A stretch of 64,000 nucleotides of DNA, taken from positions 1,309,116-1,373,115 of the forward strand of contig NZ_KI519420.1 in the NCBI RefSeq assembly GCF_000482465.1. Reading direction: 5' to 3'. The notes under the pieces are model-generated. The model saw nothing but the letters and a program-made list of their open reading frames with translations. It was not told where the DNA came from and ran no database searches. The stretch is from Runella limosa DSM 17973. Lineage in GTDB: Bacteria; Bacteroidota; Bacteroidia; Cytophagales; Spirosomataceae. Both the position numbers and the translations under genes were made by a program. Below are positions 44,752 to 53,699 of the stretch, piece by piece (within the stretch, counting starts at the first letter, position 1; each line of letters opens with the position of its first letter).

Positions 44752-47295
44752 TCAGATGGCTAGTTTGTTTTGTGCTTTAACGGGGGTTTGACTCAAATTC
44801 AGATTAGCTTTGTGGAGTGGCGGGGGTAATTTTAAAAGGCTACTGTCGGGAAGTTTTTCGCCATTGCGTTGTTGTAAGATTTCATTAAAGTCCTTTTGCG
44901 TACGGCTGGGGCGGCTAATTAGAAATAGGGGATGACTTTGCTTTTGATTAATGCTATCTGAAAGTTTGTTGAGTGCCCGAATGAGCATATTTGTGTCATT
45001 GGGAAAAGAAATGACAACATGGGTGCATAATTTATCTTCACCAGGCGTTTGTAAGTGGCTCAATTGACTGGCTTTCGCCTTGAACTCATTTCCTTCTTTT
45101 GTTACAAACTTATTCAAACTAGCGGTTAAGTCGTTAATGTATTTTTCGTGTTGTTGTTCAAGTGCTTGCAAAGTAGAGCCTTTCAACTTGTTCGAAAGTT
45201 CGAGCCGAAGGTGGTTTTGCCCCTTTATGAAATTATCATCTTTTGTTGGAAGATGTCCGCCGTCTTCAATTTTTTGGTTAGAGCTCCCAATCAGTTGCTG
45301 TACACTTTGGATACCAATAGGTGGGGCGCTATAGGTGATATAAGGCGTTAGGTTAAAATCGTGCTGTTCGTTGGGGTGTTTAAGCCCAAGATAATTAATT
45401 GCAAACCGAATTCCAGCATTATCACCATCCTGCGCAATTACCACTTCAGCCAACGGATTTCGGTTAAGTATATGTTGAATATGCTCCATTTGATGTTTAG
45501 CTGGAGTGCCACAAGTGGCAATATAAAGCCGACGTTCTTCAGGTGTTTCTGGGTTTAATTGAGCGAAGGACAATGCATCAATTGGACTCTCACAAAGTAT
45601 AAGGCGATTGGCTGATAAGGGCTCAAAGAGTTCTGTCACTTTGTTAGAGGGAATAGAAAGTTGAGCTGAATTACTTCGGTCAAGGTAGAAAAAGTAAATT
45701 TCGTTATTACTCAGGTTTCGGTAAAGCGTTCCCAAAGTATTTATAGGAATGTTTTGATAGTGAGTTTTTAATCTAAAATGGGCATTTGACAGCCAAAGTG
45801 CTTCACGTCTTTCTATGCTAGGAAATTGTTTGAATTTATCGTTCCTTATGTCTAAAGACGCTAAGTTCCCATCAATCGCAAATAGCGGGAAAGCCGTATT
45901 TTGGAAAACTAAGTCTTTGGATTTTAGGCGGTTTAAATAGTTGTCAATGAAAACTTCATTCAGAGAGAACCGATTGATTTGCCCATCAAGTTTTGTGAAG
46001 AAAAATCTATCACCCTGGTCATTAGATTGGAGTAGCTCTTTGGTAAAAAGCAATGCACCTTGAGAGAGTACCACGTTTTTCCCTTTGGTATTATTGAGAA
46101 AGAGTGGTTCAATTAATTCGTAGGCCAATTGTTTTAGGCCAACATTCAAAATTTTTGACACAAACGCAGGGTGGCTCAGGGTCGGAATATTGATTGCCCG
46201 ATTGAGCAGATAACGGCTGTCTTTCAGAAGGGTAGGAGTGTAGGTTTCTTTTAAATCGGTTTCTCGGAGTGTTGTATCTTTCAAAAAATAGCTTTCAGAA
46301 ACCGCTCGAAGTGGGGCTAATTTGGCCACTTTGTGTTGGTATTGGGTGTCTCCTAAAATTTGGTCAACAACAGCAAAGGTGCTCTTCCAATTCTCATTTT
46401 CCATGCGATGAATAAATTGAATAGAGTCTCCTTTGAAGCCTTCGCTTCGTTTCCAATTTCCTTGGGCATCTTTGTATGGTTTTCCCAAATCGTTCAGGTC
46501 ACAGAACCCTTTATATCGGTACTTCCCTGCGATGTTACAAACTGCTAATCGTTGCTTATCCCCTTTAATCCCTGTTTTATAAATTCTCCAAACACCATTT
46601 TTACTTGTCTTTTCGGCGTCCAGATAATAACCGTAGTGTTGTAATACAATCTCAATATCTAATTCTTTTCTAAGCGAATCAAAATCACGTTTACTGGGGG
46701 GCTCGGCGTGTGCAGTCTTGGTAATTTTTGGAGGTAAGCCATTTTGAATTTGATAAATGTTTCTTATGTCAAGTTTGTTTCTTTCAGCAACTTTTTCCAG
46801 AGCGGTAGAGTCCCATAGTTTTCGGGATGAGGTGGACTGTAAGATGCTGGCATAAAGTTGATTGATGTTTAACTGTGGGAGCGAAATAATCTGAGATGGT
46901 GACTGCTCTCCCCATGCGATTGCTCTTCCATTGATACGATGCTGATAAGTGTTTAAAAAGTCATCGGCCTTAAAGCCAGCAATACATGGATATAACTCTA
47001 CTTTGAAATTGGGGGCGCCAACAGACAGTATCCTTTTAGATACATTTCTAAGTGGTATTGATGTCGGTAGTTTTGTATATAAGCGATTGGGATTTGCTTC
47101 TTTTATTGCCTGATTTAGTCGTTCAATATTTTTTGGCGTTGAATCTATCCAGAGTTTTATATGTGTAATGGGACGCCCCTTCTCAAAAGTATTGATTGCA
47201 AAGTCACCAAAAATCAAATATTTGACTTGATGTTCATTAAAAAAATGTAAAAGGTTAAGTTGTTCAGGGTGAGCGTAATTTGTGTGTATATCCAA
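44752..47295 (-). CDS. TOPRIM-domain primase-like protein with N-terminal nucleotidyltransferase-like region
   Basis: 847 aa. A TOPRIM core is visible near residue 570 ('RLILCESPIDALSFAQ') and near 622 ('VIAQDGDNAG'), joined upstream to a CHC2-primase-like region (about 225-320, 'GFCDLNDLGKPY', 'EGFKGDSIQFIHRME'). The first 130 residues resemble a nucleotidyltransferase fold ('YLIFGDFAINTFEKGRPITHIKLWID') but the catalytic DxD is replaced, so this part is probably inactive. Plasmid primases of this type prime the transferred strand in the recipient. It is the last gene in a minus-strand series from 48.8 kb and ends 14 bp from repB, tail to tail. Confidence 0.7.
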   Translation of the reverse strand: MDIHTNYAHPEQLNLLHFFNEHQVKYLIFGDFAINTFEKGRPITHIKLWIDSTPKNIERLNQAIKEANPNRLYTKLPTSIPLRNVSKRILSVGAPNFKVELYPCIAGFKADDFLNTYQHRINGRAIAWGEQSPSQIISLPQLNINQLYASILQSTSSRKLWDSTALEKVAERNKLDIRNIYQIQNGLPPKITKTAHAEPPSKRDFDSLRKELDIEIVLQHYGYYLDAEKTSKNGVWRIYKTGIKGDKQRLAVCNIAGKYRYKGFCDLNDLGKPYKDAQGNWKRSEGFKGDSIQFIHRMENENWKSTFAVVDQILGDTQYQHKVAKLAPLRAVSESYFLKDTTLRETDLKETYTPTLLKDSRYLLNRAINIPTLSHPAFVSKILNVGLKQLAYELIEPLFLNNTKGKNVVLSQGALLFTKELLQSNDQGDRFFFTKLDGQINRFSLNEVFIDNYLNRLKSKDLVFQNTAFPLFAIDGNLASLDIRNDKFKQFPSIERREALWLSNAHFRLKTHYQNIPINTLGTLYRNLSNNEIYFFYLDRSNSAQLSIPSNKVTELFEPLSANRLILCESPIDALSFAQLNPETPEERRLYIATCGTPAKHQMEHIQHILNRNPLAEVVIAQDGDNAGIRFAINYLGLKHPNEQHDFNLTPYITYSAPPIGIQSVQQLIGSSNQKIEDGGHLPTKDDNFIKGQNHLRLELSNKLKGSTLQALEQQHEKYINDLTASLNKFVTKEGNEFKAKASQLSHLQTPGEDKLCTHVVISFPNDTNMLIRALNKLSDSINQKQSHPLFLISRPSRTQKDFNEILQQRNGEKLPDSSLLKLPPPLHKANLNLSQTPVKAQNKLAI

Positions 47296-47308
47296 GGTTT
47301 TACGAAAA

Positions 47309-47548
47309 TTACTCGTTTAAAAAAATACTGTTGTTTGCGAAAACCGCCATAAAGTTTTTAAGAATGATATCACGCTGCTCCTCGTCTAAATTGAACCAGT
47401 CGGTTGGGTGCTCGACCCTCAAACGGGGAAGAGTAAGTTTCAAATCATGTTCATCTATCCCCATTTCAACAGGTTCAAGAATGTGAGCGCCAAATTTCTG
47501 TTGAAGTTGTAAAATGAATTCTTCTTGGGCTTTTTGGGAGTATTTCAT
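47309..47548 (-). CDS. Small hypothetical protein
   Basis: 79 aa, acidic, helical, with 'HPTDWFNLDEEQRDIILKNF' resembling small plasmid-encoded accessory proteins; no family recognised. It lies 13 bp before the primase gene and 21 bp after the next gene upstream, in the same direction. Confidence 0.5.
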   Translation of the reverse strand: MKYSQKAQEEFILQLQQKFGAHILEPVEMGIDEHDLKLTLPRLRVEHPTDWFNLDEEQRDIILKNFMAVFANNSIFLNE

Positions 47549-47569
47549 TAAAATGTTGGCTAGTTGTTG

Positions 47570-48109
47570 TTAAATGCGAAATCCTCTTCTAGTGTTAAGG
47601 TTGCCTTGAACATCTTGCGAAGGGGTTTGGCTGTATGAAGCGTTGATACTAGGTGTTGCTTTTTGCTGAAGTGCTTTATCATGTTTTTCGAATTGAAATC
47701 GGAACGTAATTTCTCCGTTAGGAAATGTCGAGGACTGGAGTAGAATAGGGCCAATATAGCCCACTTTTTTTCCGAAAGCATCAAATAATGGGGGGGATTC
47801 GACAACAGATTGTTCTTTTAAAATAGAGAGCTTGGATTTTGTGAAATCGTTAAACCAAGCCAGGGATAATCGTTGAAATGGTGAGAGTGAACTAAGATTC
47901 GGAGTTGGACTCGATAACTGAAGGTCATTTTTTATTAAAACTTCTAGTTCGGATTTAAGCCATTTTAGCAGCGCAATCCTGGTCGGTTCTCGTTCTTTGT
48001 CAATGAGTTGTTCCACTATTTGTGTTTCTGACAAAGATTTGGCAGCTTCCCTCAGAATTTTTGGACGAATCTGGTCATAAATTTTTTGGGCTTCTTTTTG
48101 TTTAAGCAT
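47570..48109 (-). CDS. Hypothetical protein of the primase operon
   Basis: 179 aa. A helical N-terminal half ('YDQIRPKILREAAKSLSETQIVEQLIDKEREP') is followed by a beta-rich piece ('AFGKKVGYIGPILLQSSTFPNGEITFRFQFE') and a low-complexity C-terminus. Family not recognised. It belongs to a minus-strand unit with the primase; the promoter region upstream contains the palindrome at 48165-48181. Confidence 0.5.
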   Translation of the reverse strand: MLKQKEAQKIYDQIRPKILREAAKSLSETQIVEQLIDKEREPTRIALLKWLKSELEVLIKNDLQLSSPTPNLSSLSPFQRLSLAWFNDFTKSKLSILKEQSVVESPPLFDAFGKKVGYIGPILLQSSTFPNGEITFRFQFEKHDKALQQKATPSINASYSQTPSQDVQGNLNTRRGFRI

Positions 48110-48164
48110 CTAATAAATTTTATTTTGATTTAATTTTACAAATTAACTAAATTAAAATAATTTA

Positions 48165-48181
48165 ACGAAATTAAATTTCGT
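48165..48181. promoter_or_regulatory. AT-rich palindrome upstream of the 179-aa gene
   Basis: ACGAAATT-A-AATTTCGT is a perfect 8-bp inverted repeat about 55-72 bp before the start of the 48109 gene, in an AT-rich stretch. An operator is likely; an exact TAnnTTTG element is not present nearby. Confidence 0.4.
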
Positions 48182-48183
48182 AA

Positions 48184-48832
48184 TTAAATTTCAATATCTT
48201 TTCTATACCGAAGAATGCCCCGATCACAGTATAGAGAAAGCCAGTTGAAGTCATACTTAATGAATGGATTATCAGTTAAGATAACATGTCGCAGCATTAA
48301 CTCATGAAGTTTTGCCACAAGAATCAGAGCTTGGTAATTATGAAGGGGTAGGAGTGGTTCCTTTTTCTAACATGCAATAATACTGATAGGCGGTGTTTAC
48401 AATAGAAGGATGATACATGAACTCTTCTATCGAAAGCCCATGCTTTTTAGTAAAAGTCATAAATTTTAACAAAGTAGAGGAGGTGTTTTTTCCAAAAGAA
48501 AGATCTCTTAACTGAAAGTACTCTAAACCAGCCATTTGAGCAATGTCTTTTACGGAAAGCACTCGCTCAAATTTCCCTTTTATTTTACTCAAATCGCCCT
48601 TAAAATGTTTGGTTTGGTCGTCTAATAATTTGGCTTTTATGAATTGTACGCATCCGCTAAATACTTTACCGTAGTAAAATTTTTCACTTTCGGGATGTGA
48701 AACTATCTGACTGATTTTTTCAAAAATAACTGTTTTTTCCTCCTCGCTAAGTGAATCAAAGGAAGTTGAGCTAAGTTCTTGAATTACAACAAATTGTTCA
48801 GTTTCTGTTAACGATTTTTGAAGCTTTCGCAT
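48184..48832 (-). pseudogene. Hypothetical gene interrupted by a likely +1 frameshift
   Basis: The visible frame 48338-48832 gives 164 aa ending ...EKGTTPTPS. After the A5 tract on the minus strand (plus-strand TTTTT at 48362-48366), dropping one base restores a protein-like frame: EKEPLLPLHNYQALIL, VAKLHELMLRHVILTDNPF, IKYDFNWLSLYCDRGILRY, ending at 48184, for about 215 aa. The continuation is hydrophobic and patterned like real protein, unlike a chance frame. This may be a mutation, a sequencing error in a homopolymer, or programmed +1 shifting. Family of the intact protein not recognised; the N-terminal part is helical. Confidence 0.6.
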
Positions 48833-48874
48833 GATTTAATTGCAGGGTAAATGGTATTATGTTTGTAAGATAAT

Positions 48875-48906
48875 GCAATTTAAGCATCTTATAAGATTAA
48901 ATCAAA
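48875..48906 (-). promoter_or_regulatory. Possible operator-controlled promoter of the 48832 gene
   Basis: Reading the minus strand, TTTG (48906-48903) and TAAATTGC (48882-48875) are 20 bp apart, near the -33/-7 layout, although the -7 matches only in part. A perfect 12-bp palindrome ATCTTATAAGAT (48886-48897) lies in the spacer, a good place for a repressor. Confidence 0.35.
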
Positions 48907-48939
48907 CTTAATTATATAAAATAGTTTTATTTAATGAAT

Positions 48940-51117
48940 CTACTTTTTTGGTAAATTTGATATACCATTTGTTTTATTAATAGATATACCAAAAGAAACG
49001 GTCTCGCTTTCGACTAGTTCTCTGACATCCTGTTTTACTTTTTGGTAGCATGAAGTGGTTAGATGTTCTCTAATGAGCCGCTTGGTAGATTCACTTTGGG
49101 TGATATAGCCCTGAGAATAACCCATTTTTATAGCAAATTGCTCAAAATCCTTGATGGGAGGTAGTTGTTTGTGTTTTTTTGTGAGCGTTTTGTCAATAAG
49201 AATTTGTCCTTTGAATGTCTTCAAATCCACCTCTTCCCCAAAGTTATCAACTGTTTGACCCACAAATTCCCCCTGTTTAAGAGTCGCGATTTTTGACGGA
49301 GGAATCACATCTTGTTGCTGAGTTTGTAAGTTAAGGGATGTATCGGTTCTTGAAAATGTAATGCTTTCCTTCAATTGGTTCGTTTTACCAAAACGTTTTG
49401 ACAATGTTTCAGCTGAATTAAATACTACTACCCCCGAAAAGAAATTGCCAACGGTATTCATAATTACTTTGGCTTCCTTGTCACCATAGTCACGAGTAAG
49501 TTGCTCAAAATCTTGAAAACCAAGCCAAGGAGCTACTTTATTGGAACGAGCGGTAGCAATTAAGGTATCAATCCCTTTAATGAACATAGTGGGTAACTCA
49601 TCCCAAAACAAGGCCGATTTTAGTCTTCCCTTTTTGTTGACCATTTTGAGCATCCGAGAAGTATAAAGCGAAAATACTGTACCGTAAATTCCGATGCGTT
49701 CGGGATTGTTTCCTGTACAAAGAATTTTTGGGGCGTCAGGGTTATTAATATCCAAGGACAAGTCGTTGCCAGTCATTATCCAATAAATAGTTGGCGAAGA
49801 TATTCGAGTAATGGGAATGCGTACGGAGGCAATTTGACCAGCGAGTTGCTCAATGGCGCCGTCTTGCCAAGCATCTTTGAAAGGTTTTACATACACTTCT
49901 AAATCTTGGTATTTACTCATTATCTCAAACATAGAACCGTAGTCTTCGTTTACAAATTCAATAACGTGTGGGAATGTGCATACCTGTGATAACTGCTTAT
50001 AACGATTGATAATATCTATATCTTGTTCATTTTCAGATTTTTGGATCTCGATAAGGTGTAAGTTTCTGTATTTCACACTGGCAGAACGCAAGTACCAAAT
50101 AACGGCGGTTAGAAAGTTGATGGCTGATTCAACAAAAAAGTCACCTTGCTTTTGTACCCAAGTTCGATTTAAATTCAACATAATGGTTTGAGCTGCTTCG
50201 TAGGCGTCCATGATGTCGGTCATAGAATCTGGAAAAAGGGGGTTACAACGGTGTGAGCGCTCAATATCATCGAAATTAATGACGAAAAATTGGGGGATTA
50301 GTGGTTGTCCATCAGCCTGTCTTCCCCAAGCATAAGGATTTTCGGCCAACGTATGTCGGTAGGCATTGTAAGCTTCGAGGGTTAAGTCAGGATACTTAAA
50401 ATCATAAACATAGGCAGTGTAACCCTTCCAAATGGACTGCCAAATTGCTGGTATCAATACTGCAAACGATTTTCCCGAGCCAGGCGTTCCTAACACCATT
50501 ACTGACCGCATTGGGTTAATAATGTTTATCCACCCTTGATGCCATTTTTTCTTAAAGTAATATTGAGTTCTGAAATGGATAGAGTACTCATTTTCAACGT
50601 ATTTCTCATTCTGAGGGAATGTTTCGTTTTCTTCGTTAAAGATGTCATCATTTAGGCTTCCCAAGAACAAACGGCTAGCATATTGTAGCCCTTTTATAAG
50701 AAAAAATACGCCAGTTACAGTCGTGAAAATATACAGTAAGTGCTTGCCAACGTTAGAAATGTTGAGGGGATAGTATAGTAAAAAAGTACTCCCGAAAAAA
50801 ATAAAAAAACCAATGAAAATTGTTCTTTTGACCTTTTCAACGGTTATGCTTGACTTGAATGTCCCCTTTGACCCGAGTCCGTGAAACACCAACAAGGCGA
50901 AAATAATAAGTTTAGACGTAAATGGGTTATTGAATAAGTGATATTCATTATTCAGTTTGCCTAAAAATTTTATTAGAAATTCAGATAGCCATACGTAGTT
51001 AGAAAAAAGAGATATATCAAACCAAAAGTGGTGGCATGACAGAAGTAAAATGCTGATAATGAGTAACAAGTCAACGCCTTTGTGGTATGATTCACCATTG
51101 TTAGATGCGAGTCCCAT
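48940..51117 (-). CDS. Type IV coupling protein (TraG/VirD4 family)
   Basis: 725 aa. Four N-terminal membrane helices (about 14-140) precede the ATPase: Walker A 'VLGTPGSGKSFA' near 205-215, 'AYVYDFKYPDLTLEAYNAY', and Walker B 'ALFWDELPTMFIKGIDTLI' near 505, followed by 'NKVAPWLGFQDFEQL'. This is the coupling protein that brings the relaxosome to the mating channel and pumps DNA; in Bacteroidota elements it is called MobC or TraG. It is separated from the tra operon by the cargo and origin, and faces the 51221 gene head to head. Confidence 0.9.
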   Translation of the reverse strand: MGLASNNGESYHKGVDLLLIISILLLSCHHFWFDISLFSNYVWLSEFLIKFLGKLNNEYHLFNNPFTSKLIIFALLVFHGLGSKGTFKSSITVEKVKRTIFIGFFIFFGSTFLLYYPLNISNVGKHLLYIFTTVTGVFFLIKGLQYASRLFLGSLNDDIFNEENETFPQNEKYVENEYSIHFRTQYYFKKKWHQGWINIINPMRSVMVLGTPGSGKSFAVLIPAIWQSIWKGYTAYVYDFKYPDLTLEAYNAYRHTLAENPYAWGRQADGQPLIPQFFVINFDDIERSHRCNPLFPDSMTDIMDAYEAAQTIMLNLNRTWVQKQGDFFVESAINFLTAVIWYLRSASVKYRNLHLIEIQKSENEQDIDIINRYKQLSQVCTFPHVIEFVNEDYGSMFEIMSKYQDLEVYVKPFKDAWQDGAIEQLAGQIASVRIPITRISSPTIYWIMTGNDLSLDINNPDAPKILCTGNNPERIGIYGTVFSLYTSRMLKMVNKKGRLKSALFWDELPTMFIKGIDTLIATARSNKVAPWLGFQDFEQLTRDYGDKEAKVIMNTVGNFFSGVVVFNSAETLSKRFGKTNQLKESITFSRTDTSLNLQTQQQDVIPPSKIATLKQGEFVGQTVDNFGEEVDLKTFKGQILIDKTLTKKHKQLPPIKDFEQFAIKMGYSQGYITQSESTKRLIREHLTTSCYQKVKQDVRELVESETVSFGISINKTNGISNLPKK

Positions 51118-51172
51118 ATATTTAATTGATTTTTTAAATTTAATTATATTTAATTTTATTATGCAATAATAT

Positions 51173-51180
51173 TATATTTG
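51173..51180 (+). promoter_or_regulatory. -7 promoter element of the 51.2-kb gene
   Basis: TATATTTG matches TAnnTTTG exactly, 40 bp before the ATG at 51221, in the AT-rich divergent gap shared with the coupling protein gene. The -33 half is weak. Confidence 0.45.
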
Positions 51181-51220
51181 TGCCGATTTATAACAACCAA
51201 ATTATTGTACGGGCAAAGTA

Positions 51221-51652
51221 ATGAGTTACACAATTGACCAATTTGTGGCCTATCTTCACCGAGAAGGTTTTGAGGCTGCTTCTTCCGAACGAACACAGTG
51301 GCATCAGTTTTATGACAAAAAATTAGATGAGTATGTCACCATTAGAGTGTATCTACCTTTATTGAAGAACGATTTCTTTTCGGCATCTTCAGGGGTTAGG
51401 ATATATTTGTTTCATGAGGTTTTACAACGATATGTTGGTGAAACAGCCTACTATGAATGGACAGACGAAGCAGATTTAGAAGATGCACTCAAATTGAGAA
51501 TAGAATTGTTTAAAGGCGCTTACCTTTCGGGTCAGTACCGTAGTCCGCTGAATATCAATGGTTACGTTTTTAAAAATGGATTACAGCCTTATTGGGTTTG
51601 TCGAGAAACAGGTAGCACCTTTACTGATGAGGAATGGAAAGCAATGCAATGA
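51221..51652 (+). CDS. Small soluble protein of unknown function
   Basis: 143 aa, no signal peptide. Aromatic and charged: 'TIDQFVAYLHREGFEAASSERTQWHQFYDKK', 'YVGETAYYEWTDEADLEDAL', 'RETGSTFTDEEWKAM'. No family recognised. Its stop overlaps the start of the next gene (ATGA near 51649-51652), so it is coupled to the exported-protein cluster although it looks cytoplasmic. Confidence 0.55.
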   Translation: MSYTIDQFVAYLHREGFEAASSERTQWHQFYDKKLDEYVTIRVYLPLLKNDFFSASSGVRIYLFHEVLQRYVGETAYYEWTDEADLEDALKLRIELFKGAYLSGQYRSPLNINGYVFKNGLQPYWVCRETGSTFTDEEWKAMQ

Positions 51653-53625
51653 TGAAGGGTCTTTATTTATTGGTCTTGATTTTGTTGGTTCGCACTTTGA
51701 ATGCCCAAACACCCAGAATTAGAATTAACTCTTTTCTTCAGGGGAGTGGTACTGTATCGGTGAGGGTATGGAGTCCAACAACGGGTTATGATTACACAAT
51801 GCAATATGATTTAGGAACACCTTATCAAAATCAAGACCCTGAAATTCCACCACCACCAGCGGGGAATAATTATAGTATTTTGGTGACAAACCATTCGAAT
51901 CAAAGTTTGTCATTTGCACTCACTCAAACAGGGGTTAATTGTGATGCTTCTCGGACTCGATATACGAACTTTGCAGGGCCAGATTATGGATTTGTTGATC
52001 TTTTGGCCAATGAAGTAATGTCAGGGCAGTCTTTCTACATCGCTAAAGACACCCTAAAAATTCGTACGAACGCTAGCTATGGGCAGGTTTGTACGCAAAC
52101 AACCGCCCAGAATAGTTACCAAACGGGAGAATTGTTTGTCAATTTGTTTTCGGGGAATGGTTACATTCGACTTCAGCCAATTCGTTACATAGACAGAGTG
52201 CTGTATTTTTCGTCTGTCAATGAAAATTGCGTGTTAAATGGCCAATTTAAAGTGTATGTCAATGGAAACGCGGTTTCTTATACGCCTGATTTCTTGGGTT
52301 ATGGATTGGCATTTTTGCGGCTGAGTTCACCAACAGAACTGTCTGTAGGGGATGAAGTCTGGGGTTTTAACCAATGTACTGGCCAAATTTCAAATGTCGA
52401 GTACCCCCGCGATGTTTTTGCCTATTTAGAGGTAAAGGATGGTTTCTCGCATACTGGAAACCGAATAACACCCACCTATTCATTACCTCCTTATGGATTA
52501 TACACAACACCCGTTGAGGTTAATCAATGCACGCCTGTAAAATTATCTTCCCATGTACTGTATGAATTGGGTTTGAGTAATTCAGGCAATAATGATAATA
52601 CGTACCGTGAAGAGGGGCCTTACAAAATCAACGGCCAACTGGTACAAGAATCTGAGATGTGGCATGGATTTGTTCCCCCTAATGCGGGTACGTATATACA
52701 GCAGGGTAAGGTGTTTACTAATAATGGACTCATCAGCTGGCTTACTCGTCAGCCAAGAGCGGCTCCTGTCAAATGGGAAGTCAACTATCGAGGTATTGTT
52801 GGAAATGACGAAGGAGACAATACCTTTTATATGAACGGTTCTGGCTTTGCCCAAATGAAAGATGACAACTATGATTTATTTCAGACTACCTATTCCGAAC
52901 ACGACTTACCAAAGAACAAAAACAAAACGCCAACCTCTAACCCTGCTAACTATACGTTAGAAGCGACAAAGGAGGGTGTAATTCGTTTTTGGCATAATGG
53001 CGTAAAAATAGACTCATTAGTGGAACGGGTTAAATTTGAAGTTTTGGGCGGAAAAGGTCTGCTGAGTGAGACGGGGTCAGTCCCGTACGGGAAAGAAGTA
53101 GTTTTTACCCCACAAGACACGGGGTATTATTTTGTAAAAGCTACATTTAATGGACAAATCGCTGTCAAACAATTGTTTCATGTAAAATCAAACCCTCCAA
53201 AATTATCAGTGGGAGATACGCTTAAAGTAGTTACAAATCAACAAGTAATGATTTCGATAACCAACTGTGCAGGAACTGTCAAATGGGACGATGGTAGTAC
53301 GGGTAGTTTTATTCAATTTAGCGCTAAAGAAAGTCGCATGGTAACGGCGAGTTGCCAACCCGAGACAGGTTGTTTTACAAAAACGGTGCAAACGTATGTA
53401 CAAGTAAAACCCCCGAAGCCAACTGTTCAAAGTTCATTGACGGATGTTTGTGAAAATACCATGGTTACTTTTAGTGTGGGAGGCTGTACGGGACAGTATT
53501 TGTGGTCGAACGGAGCGAGCGGGAACCAAATTACTTTAGTAGCAACCCAGCCGCAATTATTGTGGGTCAAGTGCCAAGATACTGCGGGTACATCTGACCC
53601 AAAATTTATTCAATTTCGGAATTAA
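51649..53625 (+). CDS. Exported protein with C-terminal Ig-like repeats (surface cluster member 1)
   Basis: 658 aa from ATG 51649 (overlapping the previous stop; ATG 51652 is equally possible). A signal peptide ends near LNAQTP. The large N-terminal part (about 25-500) is Gly/Ser/Tyr-rich and beta-predicted with scattered Cys. The C-terminus carries two Ig-like repeats with the motif G/N-C-x-G-x-x-x-W, as in the next two genes. There is no T9SS sorting domain; export beyond the periplasm is therefore uncertain. Confidence 0.65.
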   Translation: MMKGLYLLVLILLVRTLNAQTPRIRINSFLQGSGTVSVRVWSPTTGYDYTMQYDLGTPYQNQDPEIPPPPAGNNYSILVTNHSNQSLSFALTQTGVNCDASRTRYTNFAGPDYGFVDLLANEVMSGQSFYIAKDTLKIRTNASYGQVCTQTTAQNSYQTGELFVNLFSGNGYIRLQPIRYIDRVLYFSSVNENCVLNGQFKVYVNGNAVSYTPDFLGYGLAFLRLSSPTELSVGDEVWGFNQCTGQISNVEYPRDVFAYLEVKDGFSHTGNRITPTYSLPPYGLYTTPVEVNQCTPVKLSSHVLYELGLSNSGNNDNTYREEGPYKINGQLVQESEMWHGFVPPNAGTYIQQGKVFTNNGLISWLTRQPRAAPVKWEVNYRGIVGNDEGDNTFYMNGSGFAQMKDDNYDLFQTTYSEHDLPKNKNKTPTSNPANYTLEATKEGVIRFWHNGVKIDSLVERVKFEVLGGKGLLSETGSVPYGKEVVFTPQDTGYYFVKATFNGQIAVKQLFHVKSNPPKLSVGDTLKVVTNQQVMISITNCAGTVKWDDGSTGSFIQFSAKESRMVTASCQPETGCFTKTVQTYVQVKPPKPTVQSSLTDVCENTMVTFSVGGCTGQYLWSNGASGNQITLVATQPQLLWVKCQDTAGTSDPKFIQFRN

Positions 53626-53699
53626 TCAATTAACACAGGTCTTCCCCAAAGACATTTATCCAAAAACATACCTCCTTTTGGGGGAAGGGGGCTTATTTT

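Noticed and set aside
53640-53699. Terminator between the first two Ig-repeat genes
   Set aside because: CTTCCCCAAAG and CTTTTGGGGGAAG pair only with a bulge and a long loop; too weak to call.
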